A stretch of DNA of 64,000 bases, taken from positions 128,867,917 through 128,931,916 of the forward strand of contig CP136066.1 of assembly GCA_032622095.1 (NCBI GenBank), given 5' to 3'. The notes under the pieces are model-generated. The model was not told where the DNA came from. It saw nothing but the letters and a program-made list of their open reading frames with translations, and did not search any database. Of the stretch, positions 12,307 through 25,839 are shown piece by piece. Each line of letters starts with the position of its first letter. The first letter of the stretch is position 1. The translations under genes and the position numbers were made by a program. The DNA is from Siphonodentalium dalli. Lineage: Eukaryota > Mollusca > Scaphopoda > Gadilida > Siphonodentaliidae.

Positions 12307-12938
12307 TCTCATATATATTTTGAAGACCTCTGTCTGTCTGTCTGTATGTTTGTCTGTATGTTTGTCATTAATACAAATCTACGATTCTCGACCGATCGGG
12401 ACGAAACTTGGTGCGTGTGTGTAGTTTGACCAGGCGGTGGACGTTGTCGTATTGGCGAGCCCGTGCGGCGCCCGCTTCGCGCATGCGCAGACGAGATCTC
12501 GGAAACGGGTGGAGCTATCGACTTGAAATTTGCTATGTGAATGTATCTTGCCCCGAGTACGAATTTTATCGGGTTGCCGAGCCCGTGCGACGCCATCTTC
12601 GCGCATGCGCAGACGAGATCTCGGAAACGGGTGGAGCTATCGACTTGAAATTTGCTATGTGAATGTATCTTGCCCCGGATACAAATTTTATCGGGTCGCC
12701 GAGCACATGCGACGCCAGCTTCGCGCATGCGCAGACCAGATCTCGGAAACGGGTGGAGCTATCGACTTGAAATTTGGTATGTGAATGTATCTTGCCACGG
12801 ATACGAATTTTATCGGGTCGCCGAGCCTGTGTGACGCCAGCTTCGCGAATGCGCAGACCAGATCTCGGAAACGGGTAGAGCTATCGACTTGAAATTTGGT
12901 TTTTGAATAGCCCGGACAACGTCGGGCTCATCGGCTAG
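12307..12938 (+). mobile_element. Non-autonomous Helitron-like element
   Basis: It begins TCTCATATATATT after an A and ends with a bulged hairpin (GCCCGGACAACGTCGGGC, 12910-12927), seven bases, then CTAG followed by T. A 5' TC, a 3' hairpin, CTRR and insertion between A and T are the Helitron hallmarks. Both ends match the dimer at 54839-56059. The core is a 122-bp tandem repeat. No Rep/helicase coding is present. Confidence 0.85.
12490..12900 (+). repeat. 122-bp tandem repeat inside the Helitron
   Basis: Units starting at GACGAGATCTCGG / GACCAGATCTCGG begin at about 12490, 12612, 12734 and 12856. ORFs of 60-139 codons here on both strands simply translate this array. Confidence 0.9.
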
Positions 12939-13189
12939 TATATATATATATTAATATCCGTCATTTATGTCGTTCACTTTGTTGAACATTATATGTATTT
13001 CATACCACATTACCTCATTCATTAATACTATGTTCATTAGTGTGTCTAGGTGCAACCATTGAATGATAATAGATGAGTTTATGAGAGAATGAACTGTGTA
13101 TATATGGAAATTGTGTTGGAGCTAGGACGTGTGTGAGATGGTGGGTGGCGTTTTAGTCTCCCACCAGGTAATTGTACTCATAATGCTAA

Positions 13190-13985
13190 CGTCCAGATCA
13201 ACAATTTGTATGTCCGTATACACATGCTATTCAATGCGATAACTCAAGTATTTTTTGTCAGATCATGTTCATATTGTCCAGGTTTATGATGACAGGTTTA
13301 TGATGACAACAGCCCTCACCTGTAAAGTTTTTGGTATTGATTGGTTGATCAGTTTAGCAAATATTAACACTTTCCATCCATCCCATCGACATGTGCTATT
13401 TGATATCTTGATCAAGTTCGAAAACCAGGCCCTTCAGTTTGTCTATTTTTAGTAATTTTATTATTATTTATTTTATTATTTATTATTATTATTTATAATT
13501 TTTTAGCAATTTCATGACCATTAGCATGAACACTTGAACAAACTTCAGCCAATTAAATTCATATTTGATATGTGGATCTCTCACAACAATATCTCTAAAA
13601 CCAAATTTGGGCGATAATTTTTACCTCAGATACGTCCTTTACTTTGTACATTTTTAGCAATCTTATGACTGTTAGCGCGATAACTTGAACAAACTTCAAT
13701 CGATTAAAATGATATTGGGTGTATTGATCTTTTACACCAATATCTTGATCGAGTTAAAAAACCAGGTTAGTCCAATTTTTGTTTACATGAGTTACGGCCC
13801 TTAGTTTGTCAATTTTTAGCAATTTTACGACCATTAACATGATAACTTTAACAAATGTCTTGAAACCGATTCCATTCATATTGGGTATGTGGATTTTTCA
13901 CAACAATATCTTGATTGAGTTAAAAAACTAGGTTTGTCTGATATTTTTTTACCTGAGTTATGACCCTTGCTTCTGAGTTATGGTT
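13190..13985 (+). repeat. Dispersed repeat family B with tandem units of about 165 bp
   Basis: It opens with a GTCCGTA lead-in and a GATAACTCAA block like other B copies, then carries units marked by ACAACAATATCTTGAT and TTTTTAGCAATTTTA. Other B copies: 29857-31300, 46437-47095, and a weaker one at 15790-16335; the motif CATACCATAG at the window's left edge also belongs to its 5' part. Confidence 0.7.
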
Positions 13986-13995
13986 CATCAATTTT

Positions 13996-15728
13996 TAGCT
14001 CAACTTTACTTTATAAAGTTTGAGCTATTGCCATGGCTTGGTATCTGTCGTCTGTGTGTGTGTGCATGTGTGTGAGGCGTCAACAATACAGACTACAGGT
14101 CGTACCTTTGGTCGGATCATTATGAAATTTGTCATAGCTGTTGACATCAACATTTAGAACAGAACTATTCATTTTGGGGTCATTAAAAAAAAAACATGGC
14201 CACCAGCGGCCATCTTGGATTAAAAAATTCAATCCATTAGCACGGGCTACAGGTCGTACTGTTAATCTGATCATCATGAAATTTGTCATGGATGTTAACA
14301 ATGACATGTAGATGGGAACGAGTCATTTTTATGTCATTCGGCCAAAAAACATGGCCACCGGCAGCTATCTTGGATTTTATTCTTTGCATGACTTAATCCT
14401 TTAGCACGGGCTACAGGTCGTACCTTTAGTCTGATCATCATGAAATTTGTCATGGCTGTTGAAATTGGGATGTAGATGGGAACGAGTCATTTTGGGGTCA
14501 TTCGGACAAAAACATGGCTGCCAGTGGCCATCTTGGATTTAAAAGTGAACTAGTAATTTTGGGGTTGTTCGGCCAAAAAACATGGCCGCTGGCAGCCATC
14601 TTGGAATTTACTCTTTGTATGATAATTCTTTCACACGGGCTACAGGTCGTACCTTTGGTCTGATCACCATGAAATTTGTCATGGTTGTTAAATATGACAT
14701 GTAGATGGGAACGAGTTATTTTTAGGTCATTCGGCCAAAAAAACTTGGTCGCCAGCAGCCATCTTGGATTTTACTCTTTGCATGACTAAATCCTTTGGCA
14801 CGGGCCACAGGTCGTACCTTTGGTTGGATCATTATGGAATTTGTCATGACTGTTGACATTGACATGTAGATCGGAACGAGTCATTTTGGGGTAATTCGGC
14901 CAAAAACATGGCCACCAGCGGCCATCTTGGATTTAAAAATTCAATCCATTAGCACGGGCTACAGGTCGTACTGTTCGTCTGATCATCATGAAATTTGTCA
15001 TGGATGTTAATATTGACATGTAGATGGGAACGAGTCATTTTGGGGTTATTCGGCCAAAAAACATGGCCACCAGTGGCCATCTTGGATTTCAAAATTCAAT
15101 CCATTAGCATGGGCTACAGGTCGTACTGTTCATCTGATCATCATGAAATTTGTTATGGATGTTAATATTTAAATGTAGATGGGAACGAGTAATTTTGGGG
15201 TCTTTAGGACAGAAAACATGGCCGCTGGCAGCCATCTTGGATTTTACTCTTTGCATGACTAAATTCTTTGGCACGGGCTACAGGTCGTACCTTTAGTCGG
15301 ATCATTATGAAATTTGTCATGGCTGTTGACATTGGGATGTACAGATGGGAACGAGACATTTTTGGGTCATTCGGCCTTAAAACGTGTCCACTGGCAGCCA
15401 CCTTGGATTTTACTCTTTGCATGACTAAATCCTTTGGCACACAGTCCTACAATCCACTTCCCTCATCCGATCATCTCCAGACTTCATATTAATCTTGATA
15501 TTGATCTTACTAGATGGAAGCTATCAAATGTTTTTGAATTTCATTGGAAAACATAGCCGCCAGCAACCATCTTGGATGTTAGTTTATATATTTTTCTCTT
15601 CATGTTGATAATCTAGTATTACTTAGACATTTCAACTTTCCGCATTCCTAATTGCTCCATTGACATTAACACATGAAATATTTTCCCTTTCCAAGTTGAG
15701 CTACAGTGTCATTGAGACTTTCATTAGT
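13996..15728 (+). repeat. Dispersed repeat family A, long copy with about 160-bp tandem units
   Basis: It starts with the hairpin AGCTCAACTTTAC ... AAGTTTGAGCT, passes through a GT-rich stretch, then repeats a unit of about 155-165 bp holding GGGCTACAGGTCGTACC, ACATGTAGATGGGAACGAG and CAGCCATCTTGGATTTTAC. It ends TTGAGCTACAGTGTCATTGA. The AGCTCAACTT blocks near both ends are inverted, like the sub-terminal inverted repeats of Helentron-derived HINE elements. If so, its transposon polarity is minus (ending CTAA). Confidence 0.85.
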
Positions 15729-16344
15729 AATTCTTGTTCAGACAGATTCATTCTTATGAGCAAAAAAACTTGACGAGAGCCATTTTGATGTGCAACCCTA
15801 GTATACGATCTATTTTGTGTTGATCAGTTGGTTAGTTTGGGAAAAAATTATCCCTTCCACCCAACCATAGATATATGCTATCTAATTTGATAACTCAAAT
15901 ACCAGTATTTGTAATTGATTGTGTTTATATTTCATTGCTGTTTATGATGACACACCACTGACCCATATAGTGAAGGTCATCTGGTTGATTTGCTTAAACT
16001 TATTAACCCTGTTAATCAAGTCCTTTGACATATGCTATCCTATGTGATAACTCAGTTATTTTTCACCCAATCACTCATAATTCACATCCAGGTTAATCAT
16101 TACATGTTCTTCTCATGTATAGATTTTTGTATCGATTGATTGGTTTTCAAAATATTAACCCTACCTCTGACCATGAAATGAACACATGCTGGCCAAAGCA
16201 ATACATTTATCTGATCAGTCTCACATGGACTCATATCCAAGTTAATGATGAAAACCCCCTTAACATATCTTTCCAGTTATCTCCATATTATGTGTACAGT
16301 CATATATTAAGTTCTAGATCGCTGATTTCAAGTCAGATCGTTTG

Positions 16345-16640
16345 AAGGTATGGGTTAACACTTATTCCAACGTAATGACTTTTCTTGTATGATCCATTGT
16401 GTCTTTTGGCATCCTTAATTATACTCCCTATACTGTTTTGCACCTGTCCATCCATCTGTCCATCGAATGGTCGTTCGTCCATATGTACATCTGTCCTATT
16501 TCTGTTTATGTTATAACTTGAAAAGCAGTGGTTGGATCTCAATGTAATTTGGTATGGATGTTCACTACTATGAGGATATTCAATGGAGTGTTCAATCGTT
16601 TTGTTCGGGTTTTCCATTCATGAGTTATTCATTTCTGTTA
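16345..16640 (+). repeat. Repeat family C, left half (interrupted by the 8-kb element)
   Basis: It opens TTATTCCAACGTAATGAC and contains GGATCTCAATGTAATTTGG, GGTATGGATGTTCACTACTA and GAGTTATTCAT. The sequence resumes at 24693 as if uninterrupted. Related copies lie at 56870-57485 and 62415-63020. Confidence 0.8.
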
Positions 16641-19277
16641 GGGACCTTGTCAAATTGCAAGCGGTAAATCCGCCGGAGAACGGAGTATTTTTCCTCCGCT
16701 CTCCGCTAAAAACTCCGCTTTCCGGTCAGGTAAATAGCGTAAAACACGGCGGAGTTTATCGTGACGTTGAGTGGGGTTATAACGGAGTTTCCAATGGGAG
16801 TTTTTATTACGTTCATCGAGTTTTTGGCGGAGTTTCAAGCGGAGTTTTCTTCCGATGTTCATCGGAGTTTTTGGTCGAGTTTCAACCGGAGTTTTCTTCC
16901 AATGTATCCGCTCATGTTTGAGTTTCCCCTAAAACTCCGCTTAAGTTATATTAAATAGGAAACACGGCAGATTTTGTTTTTGTTTCGTTCAAAGCCCCGG
17001 TTGACGGCGTACAATAATTTCATTCTTAATATTGAAAGATGTAGGCAATTGTATGTGCACACGATTTGGGATTTTGTACATGAGTGTTTTACATGAAATC
17101 ACCATAGAAAACCAATCTTCGGCCCATCCGTCTGATGATCACTGCGATCAATACCCACAATTACAGATTGCGTTCGACTAATTATAGCCGGTAGGGCGTT
17201 GTTATTAATATGTTATTAATACGATATATAGGACAGAGTTCAGCCCCCTGCTACAACAGTCTGACTATTGCCATAGCGTGCATACTCAACTTGTAAGGGA
17301 AATATAATAATTTTCTGAGAATTTGAAGGTATCACGCGATCTTTTTTTGTCAGATATAGGCACATATATGTATAATATACCAGTAAGTACATATGTTTAA
17401 TAAAGTAATTTATAGTATTATATGATATACATATATATATGTACCAACATATGTGTGCACACACACTTGACAAGATTTGCAGTTGACAAGATCAGGTTGT
17501 GTCAAAAAATCTCCAATGCGTATATCAACTCGCTATTGCGTCACCGTCTAATTATAAAGTAACAGGTGGGGGTTTAAATTTGTTGTGCACGGGAACCCTC
17601 CATAACACGTGCTTCGATTCCAACTTGGACACGGATTATTGACTTGATCGAGTTGCCCACGCAAATTCCTGTTGCCGAAATTGACACCTAACGCTCAAAC
17701 GTAGTCAAACGTCATGTTAGTTGCATTGTCATTACGATGTCGTAAAGTTCAAAGATGCCGCCGGTCAGCTGTGACCTTGATGTAACAACGCTACAATAGA
17801 CTGATACATAATAGTAACGACTTGTTACACCGAGTTATCATAATTATAGTCTGCGCTAGACTAAGTACAAATACAAAGACAACACATTTGTAGCAGATAG
17901 CCGCTGGCTTTATTGGTGACAAGGTGAAAAACAGACATTCCAGCAACGGCCGTCAGAAACATTTGGAAGCAGAAACTTTTTAATTTCAGTGCCAATAGAA
18001 TGGCTAGTAACTTCATACTGTCTTATATGCTAATGCAGTATACTCATACAGTTGGTAAATATCTTCTCAAACCAAGATTTTCAAACAACTTGATTGAACT
18101 GACAACCGTTTGCAGAAGGCATTCAGGCATTAAAACAGAGATAAAACCACTGTGTGGAGAAAACAACTCTGAAAGCTTTGAATACTCTTGCCTGCATACA
18201 TGCAGAAAACCAAACATATGCAATTGATGCATTATATGCATATATAAACATGATCAATATGAATCCTACGCGATTAGTTTCAATTCGTAATAATTTGATT
18301 CCAGCAAAGCACTGAATTCCAAAATTCAGAAAAAAATCTACACAATACGTGAGCTCCATTTATTTGAAATATCACATGTTCTTTTAATTTAAATTAAAAT
18401 TTGATACGTGCACCTTGCGAGACCAGACCGGCTAAAGTGACCAGAACATTAGCTCACCCGGTAAGCCCGACCACGGCTTACACTCAATCACCCATTAACA
18501 CTAACCACATGCCACAATGACAACGACTTAGTTGTACTCATACGTTACGCTTCAGACAAAAGTTTGGTACTATACTGCGAAACGTCCAAAACAAATATTC
18601 TCGTTGCTTGCAGTTAACCAGTCATACAATTCGTGTCACGGCCGCGGTGACAAGGTTACACACATAGGCTACATGTAAGCTGACACATGACCCTCCGCAT
18701 TGCCCTCATAAACCAGGTGTATATACCCAACTCGAAACTATAGTTACAACATACAAACCTACTAATACACACATGCTATACCTAAATTCCTTGCAATATG
18801 AAAATGTATTTCCAAGATCTGAGTCAACATAGGGCCTAATTCTCAGAAGCGCATATATTTTTTACTTTGTCTTTTTGTTAATATTCATGAATTCTTAAAA
18901 TGCACAAGTATGATACTTTTCTGTGTACAGTCTGTTGAGAAAATTAACAAAACAGTGAAAACAAATATATTTAATATAAAAATTTACTTTAGCTCCTTCT
19001 GAGAAATTGACATCATCCTAAAATGACTATGATACCGAATTTTACTCTGGCCAAAACAAAAACGTCGTTTTGTGCGCACGTCCCGGTGGTTGTTTACCGA
19101 TACATAACGTTTCGATGAGACACAATTACAACGTAGCAAGCTGCTGGACCTTTTCGGGCTATTCTCAGTGACGTTTGTCATCAATGTAGCAAAACACGCA
19201 CCCTGGCCCTGCGTAACTCATGCGGTATACCTGCATGCAATCCAAGTTAATTCAGGGACGCGTTAATACGATGTTAG

Positions 19278-19395
19278 TTCGAGGGTTCAATATATAGTCC
19301 GAGGAAATAGCTCTAGGGTGCAATATCTCGAGGGTTAAATAGTCATAGGGTTCGATGGTATGAGGGTTCCATAGTCCGAAGGTTCAATAGTCTGC
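19278..19395 (+). repeat. Degenerate GAGGGTTCAATAG direct repeats
   Basis: About five units of 18-22 bases (AGTCCGAGGGTTCAATAG and variants) lie in a row inside the 8-kb element. Confidence 0.6.
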
Positions 19396-19636
19396 TTATT
19401 CTGTCCATTTTTTTCTACCCCTACTCCCTAATATGGGTGGACTGGTCCAACAAATGGGCTGCTCCAAGCCACGCCTACTCCTTACAAGGTAATGGCGGGA
19501 CATTGAATAATTAGGGATCAATGGGATTTGAAAATTGGCGGGAAAACGTAAATAGAACTACAAACTACTCTTGTTTTTCTTCAATAAGATGCGTTAAATA
19601 TAACGATGTTTTTTGTCGAATAAATGACCAGTAAAC

Positions 19637-19732
19637 ATGGGGAAACTTCAAAGTGTAACCAAACACAAATTTGATGATATAGTCAGATCCTGCCAAATAC
19701 AGCTCGAATCCCAGAATGTACAACGAAACAGG
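19637..19732 (+). other. Possible first coding exon, function unknown
   Basis: An ATG opens a 32-codon stretch (MGKLQSVTKHKFDDIVRSCQ...) ending in AGG|GTACGT, a plausible donor. The composition is non-repetitive. It lies inside the 8-kb element and could be part of its lost transposase gene, or chance. I do not recognise it. Confidence 0.15.
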
Positions 19733-19925
19733 GTACGTTTATCTCCATTGTAATTCAATCTAGCAAGGAATTTGCAAAAAAACTGTATAAAAAGTATCAT
19801 TTAGTCATTTTCATGACACGAATCGAGACTTTCATTTCGCCGTTGTCACCGTGCACAAATCATTGGGTGTGTCCATTGCGTTACTCGGAACACTGCTCCG
19901 TAACCATTTCCTGTGGGGCGGGTTG

Positions 19926-20118
19926 GCTCGTTTCGCTACTCCGTTCTGCGCCGATCAAATTGTACCGTACCACATTCAGATTTGATGCACGCTGAAGCGG
20001 CCGATGAACGGTATCTATAGACAACGCGCGGGTGTGCTCGTTTCGCTACTCGTTCTGCGCCGATTACATTTGACCGTGCTACATTCAGATTTGATGCACG
20101 CTGAAGCGGCCGATGTCG
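19926..20118 (+). repeat. Direct repeat with 110-bp period
   Basis: GCTCGTTTCGCTACT... ATTTGATGCACGCTGAAGCG occurs twice, at about 19926 and 20036, with scattered differences. Confidence 0.8.
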
Positions 20119-20893
20119 GTGAATCGAAAACGAAAGTTAGCCGCTCTCGGCCAATCAGAATGCTTGATTTTAGTGACAAATACTCAATTGAATTACAATA
20201 CCGGTTATTACAGGTTATTAGGTTATGCTTAAATATGACGTACTCCCCGTGCAGGTGACTGATCATGCATGTTCGGTTTGTTTATCTTTGAGCACGTGGT
20301 CGTCACACAGCGCGCGAGACAGAAAGCTCACTACGTCACACCGCGTGTGTACAGGTGCGAAGTGTACTGTTGAATTGGGCTGGGGTTATTAATTCGGGGC
20401 TGTATATATAATGTTATGATTTGCTCAGCTCAGCTTCATGGGGTGAAGGGGAAGATCTCTCGATCTTTTCGACCATCCGAAGCGCCCTTCTACTCTATTG
20501 CGAGTCAGCTCAGCCTCATCAACGTGTCGATCGCAAGCAATGGAACGCAGATCGCTTACTTTACATTAAAATTACAATTATTCATGATCTTTTATCAAGA
20601 TTTCAAAGTACGTTACAATGTTAAAAATCGCAGTTTCAATATGTTGAATTTATATGAGTTAAGTTCACATTGAAATACCGCCCACCACTACAAATTTTTA
20701 AGTCCGCTTGTAAATTTTGATGATATTCCAGATAATATTATTTTGAGAACTGATCTTGTGATATAGTATTCACTTGCCCCAGATATATATAGGCCATGAA
20801 TCCTGACTGAGTTTTACTATATTTTACTATATCATAACGATAAGCCAATCTGTGGACTTTATTTTATACCTAGAGTTTCTCCAGTAGGTTTAA

Positions 20894-23800
20894 CCCAGAT
20901 AGCCACCCGACGTCGGCCCAACGTCGGGTCGACGTCGGCAGCGACGGCGGCCCGACGTTGGCTGCCGACGTCGGCCCGACGGTCGGCGTGGCCGTCGGCT
21001 ATGACGTCGGTCCAACGTCAGCAGTCGACGTCGGCATATGGTTGGCAGTCGACGTCATGCCGACCAACGTCGGTTCGATGTCATTTGCCGACGTTGGCGT
21101 GGCCGTCGGCTATGACGTCCGCCTGACGTCGGCAGCCGACGTTGGCAAATGGCTGGCAGCCGACGCCATGCCGACCACAGTCGGCACGAAGGCTTTTCGT
21201 GGTCTTGATCATGCCATGCATGAATATCTACTCAATAGCTACGGCACGGGCATACTAGTAGATATGGAGTAAATCATTGTGGCGTGATCCAGTTCGTGGT
21301 CATGTGAACTACTGAGCTCTATTTACTATAATTGCAAACTAAACTAACAAGACTAAAACGATTGCAATTCTCTGTGAATTTCCGGTTAACCAACAAGTCA
21401 CAAAACATATTTTGAAACGGTTATAAATGCCAGAAGAAAAATGGCTAATTGTCAATGTTTAATCGTGTTGATATAATTATACATTACAAATCAAACAAAG
21501 CTACTGATATTGATAGGGATATATATAATTCAAGTGGAAAATTATAGGATTGCGTATATACGACCCAGACCGCAAATAGCTGCCAACAATTTATAATGTT
21601 AACAATCAATGCAAAAACACGTATAACGGTATTTATTATGTATATACTCATAGTGGATCGATCAGTAGTGTTAAATATTTACACAACGGTGTCCGAAATG
21701 GTGCTTAACTTGTCTCTAATAAATCAGCCCGCATGTATATAGTTCTCTGTGAAATTCGTCAGACTTGCTTTAGACATAACGTCTGGAATTTTGAAATTGA
21801 AATTTTATATCCCAGAGTTTCCTGTACTAAGATTTTTCCGGCCTAATCTTCTTGGGTTCGATTGCCTGAAGGTCCAAAACTCTGTAACACGAAGCTCCAA
21901 TCCTCCGAAATTCCGATAAACTTTCCAGTTCACATCATATATATCTACGCATATATACTGGTTCGACCGAGAGTTCAGTCTGCATGGTGGGATTTTTCAC
22001 ATGCATGTAGGGACTCTGGATTCACACCTCATGTCACATACGTATACGTAATGTGATATACTCCTCTTCGGGGAACAACGTACAGAATGATAAACACCAT
22101 GCAGCACACGGAAATCTCCCATATGTATCGTGAACGATTCCTAGATCATCGCAATCTGGGCTAGATTAGGTTGTCACGATTTGAACCCCGATATATGCGA
22201 AAATCGGGACCGATTTTCAAGGTTGATTTGAGTTGAGGGACATCTCAATGTGCCATTACGATCGATACATGCATAGCCATGTCGATAAGAAATGAGAATG
22301 TGTTCACTCACTGAAGCAAGCGCATTTGAAGCAATCATTAACACTCATATACACTGGGTCCGTGTCTCCATTTAATTCTCTGATACATGTATCCTGCTTC
22401 TAACAATCAATTAATTTGTCACCATCATGCAGCAAGTTTTAAGACGACCGACATTGCTCCCTTGAGACAACCATTTACATCGATGTCCCATGCACACACC
22501 AACATCTCCATTCACGGGCGTTATACGCTGTTATTACCATATCCAACAGTGGTCCTGTAAAGATATAGAGGGAGATACTAAACACACTTGCACACTTGAA
22601 AGCACCCGATCGACCCCAATGCTGACCAACATACCTTTCAATGTTTAAAGATATCTGATGACCTATAATACTAATATATGGCCGAGTTATCTCTTGGGAC
22701 AGACGGGCGGGAGGGACCGATGTGGCATGTCAATAGAAACAATTGTTTTTGCCAATAGTATATTCGTGCAATTCATAATAGCGCTTGCTAAACGCTCTTC
22801 GCTTTCATCATGCATATATTAAATTTTAACATGCATTTTTTTTTTAACAAAAGAGACTGTTGCCCTAATATCCAATCCAGGGAATATGCATGTAACGGTT
22901 ATATAAATAGAATACATTACAACAATTTAAACGGACATGGCTCATTAGAACTTTTAACGTTAACTTTGTTGACTTGATTTGGAAGAAGGTGGACACTATG
23001 TTGATCCATACGCCATATCAACAGTTACTGCATATGGCATGGACAATCCTGTTAATGTCAGAACTAGGTTCAATCTACATTGAATTTTCGCACATGTGTG
23101 CCCTTTATTTATACATGTACGATGTGAAGACTAGATCGTAACAAGGAAATTGAAGAAACTCTTCATTGATCAATGCCGAAGAAAGTTCTGGGCCCAAACG
23201 TTCTCAATTATATCACTAATATTAATCTTGCTGTGGCATAAAGAGGCCGAATATAACGTTAATGTTAAGCATAATGTGTAGACCTAATTGGTTGATCCCT
23301 CCAGAACAGGGCCGCGATGTAACAAAATAGAACATAATTTGGACTTCAATTGACATTCAAGTACACATGAGACATTACATACCGGTACATGTAAGTATGT
23401 ACCTGACAATAGATAATAATTAATAAACACGACACCGTCGATTGTGACGTCGGACCAACGTCGGGCCGACGTCGGGTTGCCGACTGCGCTGACAATAGAC
23501 CAACATTAAATAAATGTTGGCGTGTTAACATACTAAAAGTCTAAAACGTAACAATCTGTTTGATACAATGAGAAACTCTATACAATAGAGACAAATGTGG
23601 CTATATATATTAAGCTGTTTTATTTAGGGGTACCAATCAAGCCCGGAACTTCGGATGATTTCCATGAATGTGCAATATATTTTGGATAAATATTAAACTT
23701 ACCTTTATTATTCCGCCCTGGAAATGTATCCATGCACGCATGGTCCTCTGCGTAATCATTAACACCGATTGTGATTAATTTTCCACATCAGAGAAGAAAT

Positions 23801-24312
23801 AATAATGTTAGGCTCCAATCAGCAACGAATTTAAAGTCGAAAATAATGTGACCGAAGCTTTCAAATTGACGCAGCAGACGAGACGTACAACGACGTCATA
23901 TTAGCGACAATGACGTTTTCGGTCGGCAATCCGTCGGCAACCGACGTGTTACCGACCAATGTATGAAAACAACAACATCAATTCAAAAACTACTATACAA
24001 GCATGGAACGTGCAATAAACCTTCAAGGGTGGAATTTATGTAGCAAAGATTAATATACGACTTCGGGCATCAATATGGTACGTGATATATAAATATTCCG
24101 CGATTTATTTATCACTGGTCAGTTTCCCGTCGGCAAGCGACCATATGTCGACCTCCAGTTCTGGCGAGATCTAGTGAACGTCGGGTGCCGACCTGTTGCC
24201 GACCATCTCTATTTCACAACGACGTCGGGCCGACAACGCCCCGACGGACATACCGACGTTTTGGCTGACGTCTGGAACCCGACGTCGGGCCGACGTCGTT
24301 GTGCTGTCTGGG
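20894..24312. mobile_element. Nested DNA transposon with CCGACGTCGG palindrome arrays
   Basis: Inverted termini CCCAGATAGCCACCCGACG (20894) and the complement of CCCAGACAGCACAACGACG (ending 24312) enclose 3.4 kb. CCGACGTCGG or close variants occur more than a dozen times near the two ends (20900-21190, 24130-24310) and also at 23440-23490. A 2-bp AA may be the target duplication. No transposase was seen; the superfamily is unassigned. ORFs in the arrays are by-products. Confidence 0.8.
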
Positions 24313-24692
24313 AAACTAGCGGAGTTTTTATACCAGAGTGGCCTTTCAGCTCTGAACCTCATCACTCTCGTCGGAACGGAGTTTTGTTCTGCAATATTAA
24401 ACAGCCAGACAGCGGAGTTTACCGCTCCTCTTTCAGCATTGGGCTCATCGGAGATTCTGCTCTCGCCCAGCTGAGTTTGTATCTAATAACAGCGGAGTTT
24501 ACCGCTGACGTCGCAGCGGAGTATTTCACTGTTTTTGCAAATTTTGACATAATGACCACCGGAGTTTACAGGGGAGAAAACACTCTGATGTGCGTTGCAA
24601 TTTCACAAGCGGAGACGGGAGTTTTTAGCGGAGAGCGGAGAAAAATACTCCGTTCTCTGGCGGATTTACCGCTTGCAATTTGACAAGGTCCC

Positions 24693-25445
24693 TTAATCTT
24701 GAAATGTTGCCTTTTCGATCCATTCCGACATCTGTTCAAGCCATAACTTGAACAGTAGTGCTCGGATCTCAATGAAATATGGTATGGATGGTCACCACTA
24801 TGTTCACAATGGCATGTTCAATCGTTTTGTTTAGGTTTTTCGTTCTATAGTAATTCATCTTTGTATAATTGTAAATGCTGATTTTTGGGTCCATCTGTTT
24901 TGAATATATCAGTTTAATATAGGTTATGTGCCACAAGGTGTATGCACCGGACGACAGTCCATCTCTTGCTTTTGCACTTTCAACGCTTGGATTTGAGACA
25001 AGAATAAAGGGTTATAATGATGACTTACTCCAATATTGTTTTGTTTTGCCAATAGTTAAGTTAATGAAAGGCACATATTACATATTTTCTTCCTTTACTA
25101 GGCTTTAGATTTAAAAATGTTGACATAGATTACTCGTTTTGGTCAACAAAATGAAAACAAATGAAACAGAATCACATGGTTGCGGTGAAGACAAAATTTT
25201 TGTCAGAGACGCATTCTTGTTGATTCCGTTTTGCATGGCCTATATGAATTCTGACCACTTGAAATTTATATTTATGTTGGATTATATATTATTTCTTTTA
25301 ATAGATGGTGATTTTTTATTTCCATGCAATGCAATATAAATATATTTTTTCCAGTCGTAAATCGGTCACAGATAAGTGAAATCTCAGTGGAACGTTTGCG
25401 TAATTGGGATGTTTTTCCTGTCTAGTTCTCATTGTCGCCTGATGA
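24693..25445 (+). repeat. Repeat family C, right half, with its 3' part
   Basis: It continues the unit broken at 16640 (ATCTTGAAATGTTG), then GCTCGGATCTCAATGAAAT and TATGCACCGGACGACAGTCC. From about 24967 it carries a 480-bp tail (TTTGAGACAAGAATAAA ... ATGAAAACAAATGAAACAGA) that recurs at 62530-63020. Confidence 0.75.
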
Positions 25446-25839
25446 TAAGAAAAATATTTATAATCCAAATTTTTTTTAATCAACTAAAAATATAAGTGAT
25501 TTCAATTATTGATATAATATATTTATTATATATTATTTTATATACATTGAATAGCAATTTGTGAGGAACTTAGTAGAAGCCTCCAGAAATGAGCGTGTTC
25601 TAGCAATTTCTGAACACGTGCGTCGCCCGGCGCCAATTTCAATCTTATAATCTTATAAATTTTCAAGCAATATTTTCATTTTAATTGAACAAAATTCACA
25701 CATGTTGTTGCTTCCAATGCCAGTAATTGAACTGTCAGGACAGATGGTAGTGTATAGTTCTCGCAATAAAAAAGCTGATATGGACTAAACCCATAGGTAT
25801 TCGCTAAGGAGTTCTTTGCATTTTAATAATATTGATCTT

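Larger units (their letters stand above)
16641..24692. mobile_element. 8-kb TWA-target DNA transposon with GCGGAGTTT arrays
   Basis: The ends are near-identical inverted repeats of roughly 75 bases, starting GGGACCTTGTCAAATTGC, flanked by TTA at 16638-16640 and 24693-24695. Both subterminal zones are full of GCGGAGTTT and its complement. The flanks are two halves of one family C unit: joining them recreates the uninterrupted copy near 57019-57045, which proves one insertion. No transposase domain was recognised, although a short open stretch with a donor occurs at 19637-19732. It contains another element at 20894-24312. Confidence 0.9.

Noticed and set aside
12309-12834. Overlapping ORFs on both strands of 60-139 codons
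   Set aside because: They are products of the 122-bp tandem repeat, open in several frames on both strands.
12490-12900. Regular repeats that could suggest a CRISPR array
   Set aside because: The units are contiguous 122-bp tandem repeats without unique spacers, in an animal intron.
20958-21272. 104-codon ORF rich in DVG repeats
   Set aside because: It is a translation of the GACGTCGG palindrome array.
24174-24683. 169-codon ORF on the plus strand
   Set aside because: It spans the right end of the CCGACGTCGG element and the GCGGAGTTT terminal array; composition and boundaries follow the repeats.
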